NCBI GenBank assembly: GCA_007751255.1
Contig: CP036296.1
Coordinates: 3,844,001 to 3,908,000 of the forward strand
Direction: 5' to 3'
Source: Engelhardtia mirabilis
Lineage (GTDB): Bacteria; Planctomycetota; UBA1135; GCA-002686595
DNA: 64,000 nucleotides
Program-made: the position numbers and the translations under genes
Part shown: positions 10,416 through 23,000 of the stretch, piece after piece
Layout: the number at the start of each line of letters is the position of its first letter
How positions within the stretch are numbered: the stretch's first letter is position 1
Notes under the pieces: generated by a model
Database searches by the model: none
What the model saw: the letters and a program-made list of their open reading frames with translations, nothing else
What the model was told of the DNA's origin: nothing

Positions 10416-11339
10416 GTGTCCAGCCTCGTCCGCTCCGATCGAGCCCCGGCGACCTCCCCGGTCGTCGTCCGTTGTGGTTCGGACGGCGCCTGCGCCGTGC
10501 TCGCGTGGAGGCCACGCCCAATCGACGACGGCTCGCCAGCGCCGGAAGAGGAGAACGAGGACGCGGCCCTGGTCCACAACGACGGGCGACGCACCGTCGT
10601 GGCCGTCGCCGACGGCGCCGGTGGCCACATCGGAGGCGCGCAAGCCTCGCGACTGGCGATCGAAGTGCTCGCAGACGCCCTGCAGCGCAGTGACGATTCC
10701 ACCGATCTGCGCCCCTTCATCCTCGACGCGTTCGAGCGCGCCAACGTCGGCATCCGCACCCTGGACGTGAACGCGGGTTCGACCCTCGCCGTGGCCGAGT
10801 TCGACGGCTCGCGGCTGCGGACTTACCACGCCGGCGACAGCGAGGTGCTGGTCGTCGGGCAGCGCGGCCGCCAGCTCTACCGCACGGTCAGCCACGGCCC
10901 CACCGCCTACGCGGTCGAAGCCGGCGTCCTGCACCCCGACGACGCCCTGCACCACGACGAGCGTCACGTGATCTCCAGCGCCCTGGGCTTCGACGAGCTG
11001 CGGATCGAGCTGGGACGCTTCGAGCGCCTGCCCGACCGTGCCACGGTGGTGGTCTCGTCGGACGGCTTGACCGACAACCTGACCACGGACGAGATCATCG
11101 CGATCGTGCGCCGTGGGCCCTTGCTCGGCGCCGCCCGCAAGCTCGTCGAGCTCGCCGCGAGTCGCATGGCCGACGCCGCAGGGGAGGGGCCGTCGAAGCC
11201 CGACGACCTGAGCCTGATCCTCTACCGGCCCCGAGCCGACCGCGAGACACTCGCGGCCGCGATCGACTCCGCTGCCCTCACCACTCCACCGTCTCCAGGT
11301 GGTTCCGCAGGTGGCGCACGGTCGGGAAGCGCTGGCTGA
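10416..11339 (+). CDS. PP2C-family protein phosphatase
   Basis: A 307-residue metal-dependent Ser/Thr phosphatase. Visible motifs are VAVADGAGGHIGG (metal ligand Asp, DGxGG), GSTLAVAEF, HAGDSEVLVV (GDS), and VVVSSDGLTDNL (SDG, metal ligand). I take GTG at 10416 as the start because of the -10 position. The last 62 bp overlap the 3' end of the convergent kinase-like gene (11278-11997). Kinase and phosphatase would act on overlapping sets of phosphoproteins; pairing by position suggests a dedicated switch. The overlap also gives antisense 3' ends. Confidence 0.9.
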   Translation: MSSLVRSDRAPATSPVVVRCGSDGACAVLAWRPRPIDDGSPAPEEENEDAALVHNDGRRTVVAVADGAGGHIGGAQASRLAIEVLADALQRSDDSTDLRPFILDAFERANVGIRTLDVNAGSTLAVAEFDGSRLRTYHAGDSEVLVVGQRGRQLYRTVSHGPTAYAVEAGVLHPDDALHHDERHVISSALGFDELRIELGRFERLPDRATVVVSSDGLTDNLTTDEIIAIVRRGPLLGAARKLVELAASRMADAAGEGPSKPDDLSLILYRPRADRETLAAAIDSAALTTPPSPGGSAGGARSGSAG

Positions 11340-11997
11340 CCAACTGCCGGCGCTGGCCGCGGACGATGTCCTTCACCACCTGCGGTTGGTGCTTGTAAGC
11401 CTTGACCCCGCCGACCAGATCGAGCAACAGGCGCGTCAGGTCGATCACGTCGTCGCGCTTGGAGGTCGCCAGGCCGTAGCCGCCCCAGTGGAACAGGTCG
11501 AGCACCTTGACCTCGAAGCGCATCCCGCGCCGCCGCACGATCACGTTCTGGTCGTGCAGGTCCCCGTGGTAGACGTCGGCCGAGTGCATGGCTTCGAGCC
11601 CGCAGGCCAGCTCGTGCAGTAGGGCCAGGGCCTCGAAGGTCCCCAGGCGCTGCTTGGGTTGCTCGGCCACGAACGCCGAGAGGATGCGCCCTTCGACCAG
11701 CTCACTGACCAGGGCGGTGATGTGTTGGCCGCGCCAACGCAGGGTCTCGGTGTGGTGGTACTGGACCACCATCGGCACGTGCCGCAGCCGCTCCAGCTTC
11801 AGGGCGTAGCGCGTGATCGCGCGGTCGCGCTCGTTGCGAGCCGGATAGAAGAGCTTCGCAGCGCGGTGGGCGCCGGTGCGCCGATCGACGACCCGATAGA
11901 CCTCGCCCTCCCAACCGCCGCCCAGGCGGTCGGCGATCACGTAGCTGTTGCCCAGCACGCGGCCAGGCTTGAGGTCGAAGCTCTCGGTAGTCGTCAT
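11278..11997 (-). CDS. Small protein kinase-like protein
   Basis: A 239-residue atypical kinase fold. A glycine loop LGGGWEGEVYR is near residues 24-34, the lysine AAKLF follows, the catalytic loop is HGDLHDQNV (Asp and Asn kept, HRD changed to HGD, as in small-molecule kinases and ABC1/RIO-like proteins), and the metal motif reads DLF where DFG is usual. It is short for a Ser/Thr kinase. It could phosphorylate a small molecule as easily as a protein. The ATG at 11997 is chosen over a longer frame because the family fold starts at once and a minus-strand GATAGT ends 13 nt upstream. It is tail-to-tail with the PP2C gene. Confidence 0.85.
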   Translation of the reverse strand: MTTTESFDLKPGRVLGNSYVIADRLGGGWEGEVYRVVDRRTGAHRAAKLFYPARNERDRAITRYALKLERLRHVPMVVQYHHTETLRWRGQHITALVSELVEGRILSAFVAEQPKQRLGTFEALALLHELACGLEAMHSADVYHGDLHDQNVIVRRRGMRFEVKVLDLFHWGGYGLATSKRDDVIDLTRLLLDLVGGVKAYKHQPQVVKDIVRGQRRQLVSQRFPTVRHLRNHLETVEW

Positions 11998-12057
11998 GAC
12001 CGTCGGGCCGACTATCGAATCCGCACGCGACGGATCGCGCAAGGAGCAAGCGCCTGC

Positions 12058-12822
12058 TCAGGGCCGACCGACGCCCGCGGTGAAGATCCTGACCGCCAGG
12101 TCCGGAGCGTCGACGCCGCGCCCGACCGCCACGGCGAGGGCGTGTTCGGTGCCCACGTCGCTGACCTCGAACTGCCAGGCCGAGGGGTCGTCACCGAGCA
12201 CGGCGTCAAATGCGACATCCACCGGCGCGCCGCACTCGACCTGGAAGGCGAAGGCGTCCAGCGGCAGGGTGATACCGGTCCCGCGCGCCTTCAGGTAGCT
12301 CTCCTTGAGGGTCCAGTAGCGGAAGAAGCGCCGGCGAAAGGCCTGCTCGTCGACCTCGCGCTCCAGGCGTCCGCGCTCGGCGGGTGCAAATTTGGCGGCG
12401 GCCAGCCGGCGCAGGTCGTTCTTGCGCCCGATCCACTCGACGTCGACGCCGATCGCCGGCACGGTCGAGACCGCCACCGCGACGAGTCCGCGGGTGTGGG
12501 ACAGATTGAAGGCCAGTCGGCGGGTGTCGGCATCCAGGCCGGGCGTCCTCGGGTCCACGTCCGGACGGCCGTGTTCGCCGACCGAGAAACGCCACTGGCG
12601 CGGCTCTACGGGCGCGTAGGCCGACAGGGCGCGGCGCACCAGGGCGTGGGCGCTGGTGTAGGTCACCTGCGGCTCCGGGCGCAGGAAGCGGTCAGCCCGG
12701 GCCCGCTCGGCGTCGTCGAGGAGGTCACGCCCGGCCAGCCCGCCCAGGGCCTCGGGGGAGCCCAGCCAGACCTCGACGGCCCGCTCCAGACGCGCCGGAT
12801 TCCCCTCGGGGAGGTCGTTCAC
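12058..12822 (-). CDS. 4'-phosphopantetheinyl transferase
   Basis: A 254-residue Sfp-type transferase that moves phosphopantetheine from CoA to carrier proteins. The two hallmark motifs are GVDVEWIGRK (GVDxE, magnesium) and FFRYWTLKESYLKARG (WxxKES). FNLSHTRGLVAVAVS supplies the CoA-contacting region. Translation probably starts at GTG 12822, only 14 nt after the stop of the ABC permease gene, so it is likely the third gene of that operon. No polyketide, peptide-synthetase or fatty-acid gene lies in the window, so its carrier protein is elsewhere. The pairing with an exporter hints at a secreted secondary metabolite, but that is weak evidence. Confidence 0.92.
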   Translation of the reverse strand: MNDLPEGNPARLERAVEVWLGSPEALGGLAGRDLLDDAERARADRFLRPEPQVTYTSAHALVRRALSAYAPVEPRQWRFSVGEHGRPDVDPRTPGLDADTRRLAFNLSHTRGLVAVAVSTVPAIGVDVEWIGRKNDLRRLAAAKFAPAERGRLEREVDEQAFRRRFFRYWTLKESYLKARGTGITLPLDAFAFQVECGAPVDVAFDAVLGDDPSAWQFEVSDVGTEHALAVAVGRGVDAPDLAVRIFTAGVGRP

Positions 12823-12836
12823 CGGTGGTCCAGCGG

Positions 12837-13913
12837 CTACTGCCAGCGGAAGCGGCTGGCTGCGATGGCGAAGCCGACCACGGCCCAGACCGCCAGGACG
12901 ACGATTTGAGAGGCGACGTCGACGAGACCGGCACCTTCGTTGACGATCGCGCGCAGCCCGTCGTTCAGGGCCGTGAGGGGCAGCAACCGGATGGCGAAGT
13001 GGGTCACCTCGGGGAAGCGCTCGTAGGAGAAGAAGACCCCCGAGAGCATCCACATGGGGAAGGTCGCGAGGTTCAGCCAGCCATTGGCGGCCTCCACGCT
13101 CGAGACCCGCGCCGCGATCATCAGGCCGATGGCTCCGAAGGACGCCGTGCCGAGCAGCGAGACCAGCGCGAAGGCCGGGACCGATCCGCGGATCACGATG
13201 TCGAACACCAGCCAGCCGAAGAGCAGCAGCAGGGCCACCTCGACCACCAGGAACAGCACCCGCGACAGGAACGTCGCCAGGATGAAGTGCCAGCGGCGCA
13301 TGGGCGTCGCGGCCAGGCGTTTGAGCTGCTTGCGCTTGCGGGCCAGGACGATCGAGTAGCCCACGCCCCACAGCGTCGACGACATCAAGGACATGCCGAT
13401 GATGCCCGGGAAGAGGAAGTCGATGTACCGGGCGCCGGGGGCGGTCAGATGGACTTCACTTGAGGGCAGCAGATCGGAGCGTCCGAGGGCGCGCTGCAGG
13501 GCGTCGTCGACGATCACGCGGGCCGCCGCGGAGGCCTCGCGGGTCGGGTCGTACTCGTAGACCAGGGCCCGCGAATCGCCCTGCGCGGCCCGCACCACCA
13601 GGTCCACCGCGCCGATCCGCAGGGCGCGTGCGGTCTCGACCTCGCCGTCCGCCACCAGGTCGATCAGGGCCTCCGTGGACCCCTCGCCGTCGATCGCGGA
13701 CAGGCCCTGGACCAACCAGGCCGGCGCCTGCGGCTCCAGACCGACGCGCGGCAGGGTGCGGCCCCGTTCGCGGAAGGCCAGGCCCAGGGCGAGGGCCAGG
13801 ATGACCGGGAACCCGAAGGCCCAGAAGACCGCACCCGGCTCGCGGATGAACTCGCGGAAGCGGGCCACGGTCAGCTCGACGACCGGGTTGGGTTGGCGCG
13901 AGGCGTCAGCCAT
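12837..13913 (-). CDS. ABC-2 type transporter permease
   Basis: A 358-residue permease. One membrane helix is near the N-terminus (AVFWAFGFPVILALALGLAF), followed by a ~130-residue extracytoplasmic loop and five C-terminal helices including FPGIIGMSLMSSTLWGVGYS and NLATFPMWMLSGVFFS. This 1+5 arrangement with a large first loop is typical of NatB/YhhJ-like ABC-2 exporters. Its start overlaps the stop of the ATPase gene by 8 bp, indicating translational coupling. The substrate is unknown. Confidence 0.9.
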   Translation of the reverse strand: MADASRQPNPVVELTVARFREFIREPGAVFWAFGFPVILALALGLAFRERGRTLPRVGLEPQAPAWLVQGLSAIDGEGSTEALIDLVADGEVETARALRIGAVDLVVRAAQGDSRALVYEYDPTREASAAARVIVDDALQRALGRSDLLPSSEVHLTAPGARYIDFLFPGIIGMSLMSSTLWGVGYSIVLARKRKQLKRLAATPMRRWHFILATFLSRVLFLVVEVALLLLFGWLVFDIVIRGSVPAFALVSLLGTASFGAIGLMIAARVSSVEAANGWLNLATFPMWMLSGVFFSYERFPEVTHFAIRLLPLTALNDGLRAIVNEGAGLVDVASQIVVLAVWAVVGFAIAASRFRWQ

Positions 13914-14832
13914 CCCTCAGGTCCTTGCCGGTGAGGTGCAGGAAGACGTCGTCCAGGGTCGCGCGGTGGGTCGCCAGCTCGAGCAGGCGCGCCCCGCTCG
14001 ACTCGATCAGCGCCAGGGCCGCGGGCAGGACCTGGGCCACGTCCTCCACCCGCAGCACGTCGTGCTCGCCGCGCCGCTCGGCCGAGCTCACGCCGGCCAG
14101 GCCGCCCAGGTCCACCGCCACATCGGTCCGCAGCCGGATCACCTGACTGGCGCCCAGGTTGGCGATCAGCCCGTCCGGGGTGCCCTCGGCGATCACTTTG
14201 CCGGCGTCCATGATCGCCAGGCGGTGGCACATCTGGGCCGCCTCCTCCATGTAGTGGGTGGTCAGGATGACCGTGCCGCCGTCGTCCAGATAGCGCCCGA
14301 TGACATCCCACAGCCGCCGCCGGGCCTGGGGGTCGAGGCCGGTGGTCGGCTCGTCCAGGAATAGCAGCTCGGGGTCGCTGACCAAGGCACAGGCCACCGC
14401 CAGGCGCTGGCGCTGCCCGCCCGAGAGGTTCGACACCCGCGTGCCGCGCTTGGGGCCCAGGTCGACGAGGTCCAGCACCTGGTCGACGGTGCGACCCTGG
14501 CGGTAGAAGCTGCGGAACAGCCGCGTGACCTCGGCCACGGTGAGCTTGTCGGCCAGCTCGGTCTCCTGCAGCGCCACGCCGATGCGCTCGCGGATCTCGT
14601 CGTCGCGGCCGGTGCCCCAGCTCAGACCCAGCACCACGACCTCGCCCGAGGTCGGCGCCTGCAGGCCTTCGAGGATCTCGACCGTGGTGGTCTTGCCCGC
14701 GCCGTTCGGGCCCAGGAGCCCGAAACACTCGCCCCGCCGCACCTCGAGGTCCACGCCGCGCACGGCTTCGACCTCGCCGAAGTGCTTCACGAGCCCCCGG
14801 ACGAGGAGGGCGCAGTCCGAATCGTCTGCCAT
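13906..14832 (-). CDS. ABC transporter ATP-binding protein (exporter, DrrA/CcmA-like)
   Basis: A 308-residue ATPase. Walker A is GPNGAGKTT near residues 38-46, the ABC signature is [10 protein letters not shown], and Walker B is LLFLDEPTTGLD, with the switch histidine in ILTTHYMEEA. The ~80-residue C-terminal extension matches the DrrA-type exporters. The start at 14832 is chosen because ABC homology begins immediately; the frame stays open upstream through a palindrome but carries no homology there. It partners the overlapping permease. Confidence 0.92.
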   Translation of the reverse strand: MADDSDCALLVRGLVKHFGEVEAVRGVDLEVRRGECFGLLGPNGAGKTTTVEILEGLQAPTSGEVVVLGLSWGTGRDDEIRERIGVALQETELADKLTVAEVTRLFRSFYRQGRTVDQVLDLVDLGPKRGTRVSNLSGGQRQRLAVACALVSDPELLFLDEPTTGLDPQARRRLWDVIGRYLDDGGTVILTTHYMEEAAQMCHRLAIMDAGKVIAEGTPDGLIANLGASQVIRLRTDVAVDLGGLAGVSSAERRGEHDVLRVEDVAQVLPAALALIESSGARLLELATHRATLDDVFLHLTGKDLRDG

Positions 14833-14908
14833 GCGCGGATGCTCGGCGGGCCGAGGGCGCACAGAGTGCCGGCCGCCTCCACGTGGCACCAGCCCCTGGC
14901 CGGGTGCA

Positions 14909-15043
14909 GTTCCGTAGGCGTTCGTACGGTGCCAGGCAGAAAACCGCCGCCTATTCGGGAGCCGATCTGCCCCCTTCGGCGGCAGATCGGCTCCCGAATA
15001 GGCGGCGGTTTTATGCCTGGCACCGTACGAACGCCTACGGAAC
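14909..15043. repeat. 135-bp near-perfect palindrome (63-bp arms)
   Basis: The arms at 14909-14971 and 14981-15043 are reverse complements at 62 of 63 positions (the single difference is G at 14939 against the expected T), separated by 9 bases. As RNA it would fold into one long rod on either strand. It lies between two divergent start codons (14832 on minus, 15128 on plus), which is the wrong place for a terminator. The GGTGCCAGGCA / TGCCTGGCACC ends look like REP/BIME-type palindromes. A mobile or RAYT-dependent origin is inferred; no second copy is in the window. Confidence 0.85.
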
Positions 15044-15127
15044 GCCACGGCAGACCAGGGACGCGTCTGGCCCCCCCGCCACGGGCACGCTACGGTTGCT
15101 GCGCGCGACCCGCGTGCACCCCTCCCC

Positions 15128-16936
<1,809 letters not shown>

Positions 16937-17000
16937 CCATCGGCCGAGCCTCGTTCCGCTCTCGAGCCGCCTCGCCCTCGTGGGCCAGGTGAACGCTCGT

Positions 17001-17006
17001 TAGAGT
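17001..17006 (+). promoter_or_regulatory. -10-like TAGAGT, DUF4011-helicase gene
   Basis: TAGAGT ends 25 nt before the ATG at 17032. A GTG at 17005 overlaps this element, so I discount it as a start. Confidence 0.38.
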
Positions 17007-17031
17007 GCCCCAGCGGCGCGACCGCCGGCCC

Positions 17032-20000
17032 ATGGACACCGAACACGACCCCGACCAGGAGCCGACGCGGGCGTCGGCCGACCCGACCCGCGGACCCGTC
17101 GAGGCCGGACCGTCACCGTCTGGGCCACGGCCCGCCGGCGGCGAGGATCCGGACAACCGGAGTTCGGGATCGAGCGCGGCAGGAGCGGAGGGTTCGGCGA
17201 ACGACGGCCCCACGAGCGGAGCGCTCGAGTTGCGTCCCCCGCCGGCGCCGGTGGTGAGGGTCGAGCTCACCGTCGCCCCGCGGGTGCACTTCGCGCTGGA
17301 GCAGAACGGGATGCCGCTGGTCCGTCGACTGCGGATCGAGCACCTCGGCGAGCGGGCCCTGCACGACGTGGTCGCCACCGTGACCCTCGGCGGCGAGCGC
17401 GCGGAACCGCTGGAGCTGCGCCTCGATCGCCTGGACCCCGGCGGCGTGTGGGAGGTCGACGACCTGGCCCTGCGCCTGGACCCCGAGCGACTGCGGGCCC
17501 AGGAGGAGCGCGAGATCACGGAGTTGCAGGTCCAGGTGCAGGCCCGGCGCGGGGTCGTCGGTGGCGCCGGCGCGCGGGTCGAGATCCTGGCCTGGAACGA
17601 ATGGCCGGGACTGGGCTTTGCGCCCGAGCTGACCGCGGCCTTCGTGCTGCCCAACCACCCGTCGCTCGACGTGGTGCTGACCCGCGCGGCGGAGCACCTC
17701 TCCGCGGCCACGGGTTCGCCCTCCCTCGACGGCTACCAGAGCGCGGGACGACAACTGGCGATCGTGGCGGCGGTGTGGGCGGCCCTGGCCGAGCGCGGCA
17801 TCGTCTATGCCGAGCCGCCGGCCAGTTTCGAGCGCGACGGACAGAAGGTCCGCCTGCCCCACCGGGTGCTCTCGGGAGGCCTGGGCACTTGCCTGGACCT
17901 GAGCCTGCTCGCTGCCGCTGCCCTCGAGCAGGCCGGTCTGCACCCACTGGTGGTGTTCCTGCGTGGGCACGCCTTGGTCGGCGTGTGGATGGGCGACGAG
18001 AGCTTCCCGGAGGCGGTCGTCGAAGATCCCTTGCGCCTTCGCAAGCGGGTGCAGATCGGTGCCATCGCGGTGCTCGAAGCCACCGGCCTGGCCCAGCGGC
18101 CGGCGTCGACCCTGGCCCAAGCGCGTGAGGCGGCGGGCCGCCGACTGGACGACCTCGAGTCCTTCGAGTGCGTGATCGACGTGCGCGCCGCGCGGCGCGT
18201 GGGGATTCGTCCCCTCGCCACGCGTATCACGGACGAGGGCGAGGTGCCGGAGGTTGGCGATCCGGTGCGCATCGCGATGGAGGCCGAGCTGTCGACCGCG
18301 GTCCGTCCGCTCGCTGCCGCGCCTGCCTTGTCGCGCCCGATCGAGGCCCCGACGACGCAGGAGCCCCAAGCCTCCGCCGACCGACGGCTCGCGAGTTGGA
18401 AGCGGCGGCTGCTCGATCTGTCCCTGCGCAATCGTCTGCTGAACTTCCGCGAGAGCAAGCGCACCGTGCCCCTGACCTGTGCCGACGTGGCCGGGCTCGA
18501 GGGCGCCCTGGCCCGCGGCGGGAGTTTCGCGCTCTTGGCCGCGGACGACCACGCGCGCACGCCGTCGTCCTCCAGCGGCGCAGCGGGCGAAGCACACCGG
18601 GCCTACCTGGCCGAGGAACTCGCGGCGGGCCGATTGCGCGTGCCCCTGGGCGCGGACGAACTCGAGAAGCGCCTGCGTGAAGTGCACCGCGGCGCGCGTC
18701 TGGCCCTGGAGGAGTCCGGCGCGGGCACCCTCTACCTGGCCCTCGGTTTCCTCGAGTGGCGCGACGCCGCGGCGCCGGAGCGGCTCCTGCGCGCGCCCCT
18801 GCTGCTGCTGCCGATGGAGCTCGAACGCCTGCCCCTGGGCCGCGGCTGGCGCCTGCGCGGAGCCGACGAGGAGCCGCGCATCAACGACAGCCTGCTCGAG
18901 AAGCTCGCCGCCGACTTCGGGCTCGATCCGGCACCCCTGGCCCGACTCACCGAGGACGACGCCGGTCTGGACGTGCCCGCCGTACTCAAGCGCTGGCGCG
19001 AGACGATCCTCGATCGCGACGGCTGGGACCTGGTCGAGGAGGCCTGGGTCGGCCTGTTCTCCTTCGCGAAGCTCGTGATGTGGCGCGACCTCGAGGCGCG
19101 GCGCGACGAGCTGCTCGAGAGTCGCTCGGTGCGCTTCCTGGTGGAGCGCCCGGATGAGGCCTTCGACGACGGCAGCGCCTTCCCGTCGCCGCGGCAGTTC
19201 GACGCGAACCAGCCGCTCGAGGACCTGTTCCTGCCCCTGGACTCGGACTCCTCGCAGATGACCGCGGTGCTCGCCGCCGCCCAGGGCCGCACGTTCGTGT
19301 TGGAGGGTCCACCGGGGACCGGCAAGAGCCAGACGATCACCAACTTGATCGCCAACGCGCTCGGTCAGGGCAAGCGCGTGCTGTTCGTGGCCGAGAAGCG
19401 GGCCGCCCTAGAGGTCGTCAGGCGACGACTCGAAGCGATCGGCCTGGGGCCCTTCTGCCTCGAGCTGCACTCGAACAAGATCGCCAAGCGCGAGGTCGTG
19501 GCGCAGCTCGGGCGCGCCTTGGACGCGGCGGCGGCAGCGGGTATCGATCCGCGGGCAGCCTTGGCCACGCCACTGGCCCGCGTACGCGACGAGTTGGCCT
19601 CCCACGCCGACGCGCTGCACGGGCGCGGGCCCCTGGGTCGCTCGCTGTTCGAGGTGCTCGGCCGACTGCTCGCGCTGGACGAGGCGCCGCGCGTCGCGAT
19701 TCGCCTGAGCGACCCGGCGGCCCTCGGCGCCGAACAGCTGCGCGATCTCGTGGCGCGGGCCGAGGACCTGGCGCGAGCCGCGGACCTGGCCGAGCCGGGC
19801 GCCGACCATCCCCTGGACGCGATCCATCGCACGGAGCTCGGTCCGGCGGCGCGGGCCGAGGTCGAGTCCGCCTGTGCGCACCTGCGCGGTCCCCTGGCGG
19901 AGCTGTGCGCAGCCGCGCGAGAGCCGTTGCAGGCCCTCGGCCTGTGGACCGACCACGGACCGGGACCGCAACCCTTCGACCCGTCGGGCGCGCAGATCGC

Positions 20001-23000
20001 GGCGGCCCTGGAGCTGGCCGAGTTGCTCGCCGCGGGGCCGGACCCGGGCGCGGCCCTCCTTTCGGAACCCGGATGGGAGGCCGCGGCGGCCAGGCTCACC
20101 GACGCGATCGGGCGCGCCGAGCAAGCCCTCGCCAGGCGTGCGAGCTTGCTAGCCCGCTGGGACGAGCGGCTCCTGGAACGCGACACGGCCGCGCTCCTGG
20201 ACCGCGTCGAGGCCATCGGTCGTCGCTCGGTTCTCACGCGCTGGTGGGTCGCGCGCGGTCTGCGCGCGGAGCTGCGTCCCCTGCGTCGGGCCAGCGAGGT
20301 TCCGGGCCTGGTCGAGCTGGCCGGGGAGTTGCGCGAAGCCCGGGCACTGCTCACCGAAGAGGCCGAACTTGCCCGCACCGAAGCCGCGCGGCTCCTCGGT
20401 ACCGGCTGGAATCGCGACGGCGAAGCCTTGCGCCTCGCGCGCTCGCGCGTCGAGCGCGCCGGTCGCCTACGCGCGATGCTGGCGGCCCTCGGCGGCGCCG
20501 ACGTGGAGCGCACCGCGCGACTGCGGACGCGCTGGTGCGAACTCGGCGGACCCCAGCGGGACCTGCTCGCCCCCGGTGAGCCCCTGGCGATTGCGTTCAC
20601 GAACCTGGCGCAACGGCGCGCAGCCTTCGAAACACCCTGGGCGGCCCTGGCCCGACTGCTCGCCATCGACGCGGCCGCCGTGCGTGGCACGCGCGACGAG
20701 TTGCCGCTCGGTCTCGGCGTGGACAGGCTGCTCGACGCCCTGCGTGACGCGGGCGCGCGCCTGCGCGATTGGTGCCTGTGGCAGGCCGCGCGGGCCGCGG
20801 CGCGCCCGACGGTCCTGGCGCCCATCGTCGAGGCCCTCGACCGCGGCCAGCTCGATCCGGTCCAGACCCCTGGCGCCTGCGAGCGCTCCCTGCTCGAGGC
20901 CTGGACCATCGCAAAGGTGGAAGCCGACGACGGCTTGCGACGCTTCCACGGAGTGGAGCACGGTGGCCGGGTGGCGCGCTTCGAGCGCCTCGATCGCGAT
21001 TGGTTGATCGCCACCCGCCAAGCCCTCGCGGCGCAACTCGCGGCCGCGATTCCGAGCGCGGGCGACGCGACCTCCCCCAACAGCGAGGTCGGCATCCTCC
21101 AGCGCGAGCTACGCAAGAAGCGCGGCCACCTGCCCGTGCGCCGACTGGTCGAGCGCCTGCCCAGGCTCCTGCCGCAGCTCGCCCCCTGCGTCCTGGCCAG
21201 TCCCCTCTCCACGGCGCAGTTCCTGGACGCCGGGCTGGCGCGCTTCGACCTGGTCGTGTTCGACGAGGCCTCGCAGATCCCGGTCTGGGACGGGGTGGGC
21301 GCCATGGCCCGCGGCCTCGCCGCGGTAGTCGTGGGCGACAGCAAGCAGCTTCCGCCGACGAGCTTCTTCAGCGTCGGCGACGACGACGAGTTCGATGCGG
21401 ACCCCGACTACGAAGAGCTCGAGAGCCTCTTGGACGAGTGCGTTGCGGCGCGCCTGCCGCGCCTACGCCTGGGCTGGCACTACCGCAGTCGCCACGAGAG
21501 CCTGATCGCCTTCTCGAACGCGCGCTACTACGAGGGCAGTCTGGAGACCTTCCCCGCGCCCGGCGGCACACGCGCTGGTTTGGGCCTGCGCTGGCACCAC
21601 GTGGCGGCGGGCGTGTACGACCGCGCCGGCACGCGCACCAATCGGATCGAAGCCGAAGCCCTGGTGGCGCGCACCGTGGAGCTGCTGGAGGCCAGCGACC
21701 CCGCCAGCGACTCGGCGCCCAGCGTCGGCATCGTGGTCTTCAGCCTGCCGCAGCAGCATCTGGTGGAGGAACTGCTCGAAGTCGCCCGCGACGGGCGCGC
21801 CGACCTGGACCCATGGTTCGACACCGCGCGCCTCGAACCGGTGCTGGTCAAGAACCTCGAGAACGTCCAGGGCGACGAGCGCGACGTGATCCTGCTCGGC
21901 GTCGGCTACGGGCCGGATCCGACGGGCCGCATGAGCATGAACCTCGGGCCGCTCAACCGCGCCGGGGGCGAGCGCCGCCTGAATGTCGCGATCACCCGCG
22001 CGCGGCGGGCGCTCGAGGTCTTCTCGAGCTTCAGCCCCGAGCGGATCGACCTGCGCCGAACGGGTGCCGCGGGGGTGCGCGACCTCAAGAGCTACCTGGA
22101 GTTCGCCAGCGGTGGGCAACTGCCCCACGGGAACGTCGAGGGCAATACGGTCCCCACCGATGGGGTCGCCGAGCGCCTGGCCGCCGCCCTGCGCGCGCGG
22201 GGTCATCGGGTCGCGCAACGGGTGGGCTGCTCGACCTTCCGCGTGGACCTCGCTGTGGCGTCGCCCGAGGACGCGGAGCGCTACGACTTGGGCCTCTTGC
22301 TCGATGGCGCTGGCTACGCCTCCGGCGCCACGGTGCGCGATCGCGACCGGCTGCGCGGACAGGTCTTGGCGGCACTGGGCTGGAACCTGGAGCGCGCTTG
22401 GAGCCTCGACGTCTGGACTGATCTCGCGGGGTTGGTGGATCGGCTCGAGTCGCGCCTGGAGAGCCTGCGCGCCGCGCCCCGTATCGATCCCGAGGTGGTC
22501 GAAGGGATGGAGCCGGATCAGGTGCGCGAGGCCGAAGCGTCGACGGGCGACTCTCCAGAGCGCGAGGATGACGGGAACTTCTCGGTCGATGCGAACGACG
22601 ACACCACGCGCATCCGTTCGGCACCTCCCGCTGGGCCGGTTCCCGAGCTGGCGCCCGAAGAACCGAAGCCAGCTCCCGGTGCAGGCACCGCGGCAATCGG
22701 CGACTACGTCCCAGCGAAGCTGCGCTCGCGGGTCTCGCGCTCCGAGCACTTTTACGCAGCGAGCGAAGTGCCGCGGCTGGCGGAAGCCCTGGGCCAGGTG
22801 CTCGAGGCCGAGGCTCCGGTGCACTTCGAGCTGGCCGCACGACGCGTGGCCACCGCCTGGGGCGTCAAGCGCGTCACCCGGCGCGTGCTCGAGCACCTGA
22901 CCGGTGCCCTCGCGGCCCTACCGCGCACGCCAGTCGAGCTGCACGGTTTCCTGTGGACCGATGTCGATGCGCCGGCCGAGTGGACCGGCTTTCGTGGCTC

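Noticed and set aside
14909-15043. Long hairpin as intrinsic terminator
   Set aside because: Both flanking genes start here and none ends here; a terminator would have nothing to terminate.
19365-21344. 659-residue minus-strand frame inside the helicase gene
   Set aside because: Arg/Ser/Ala-rich composition with no family signature, fully antisense to conserved helicase and linker sequence.
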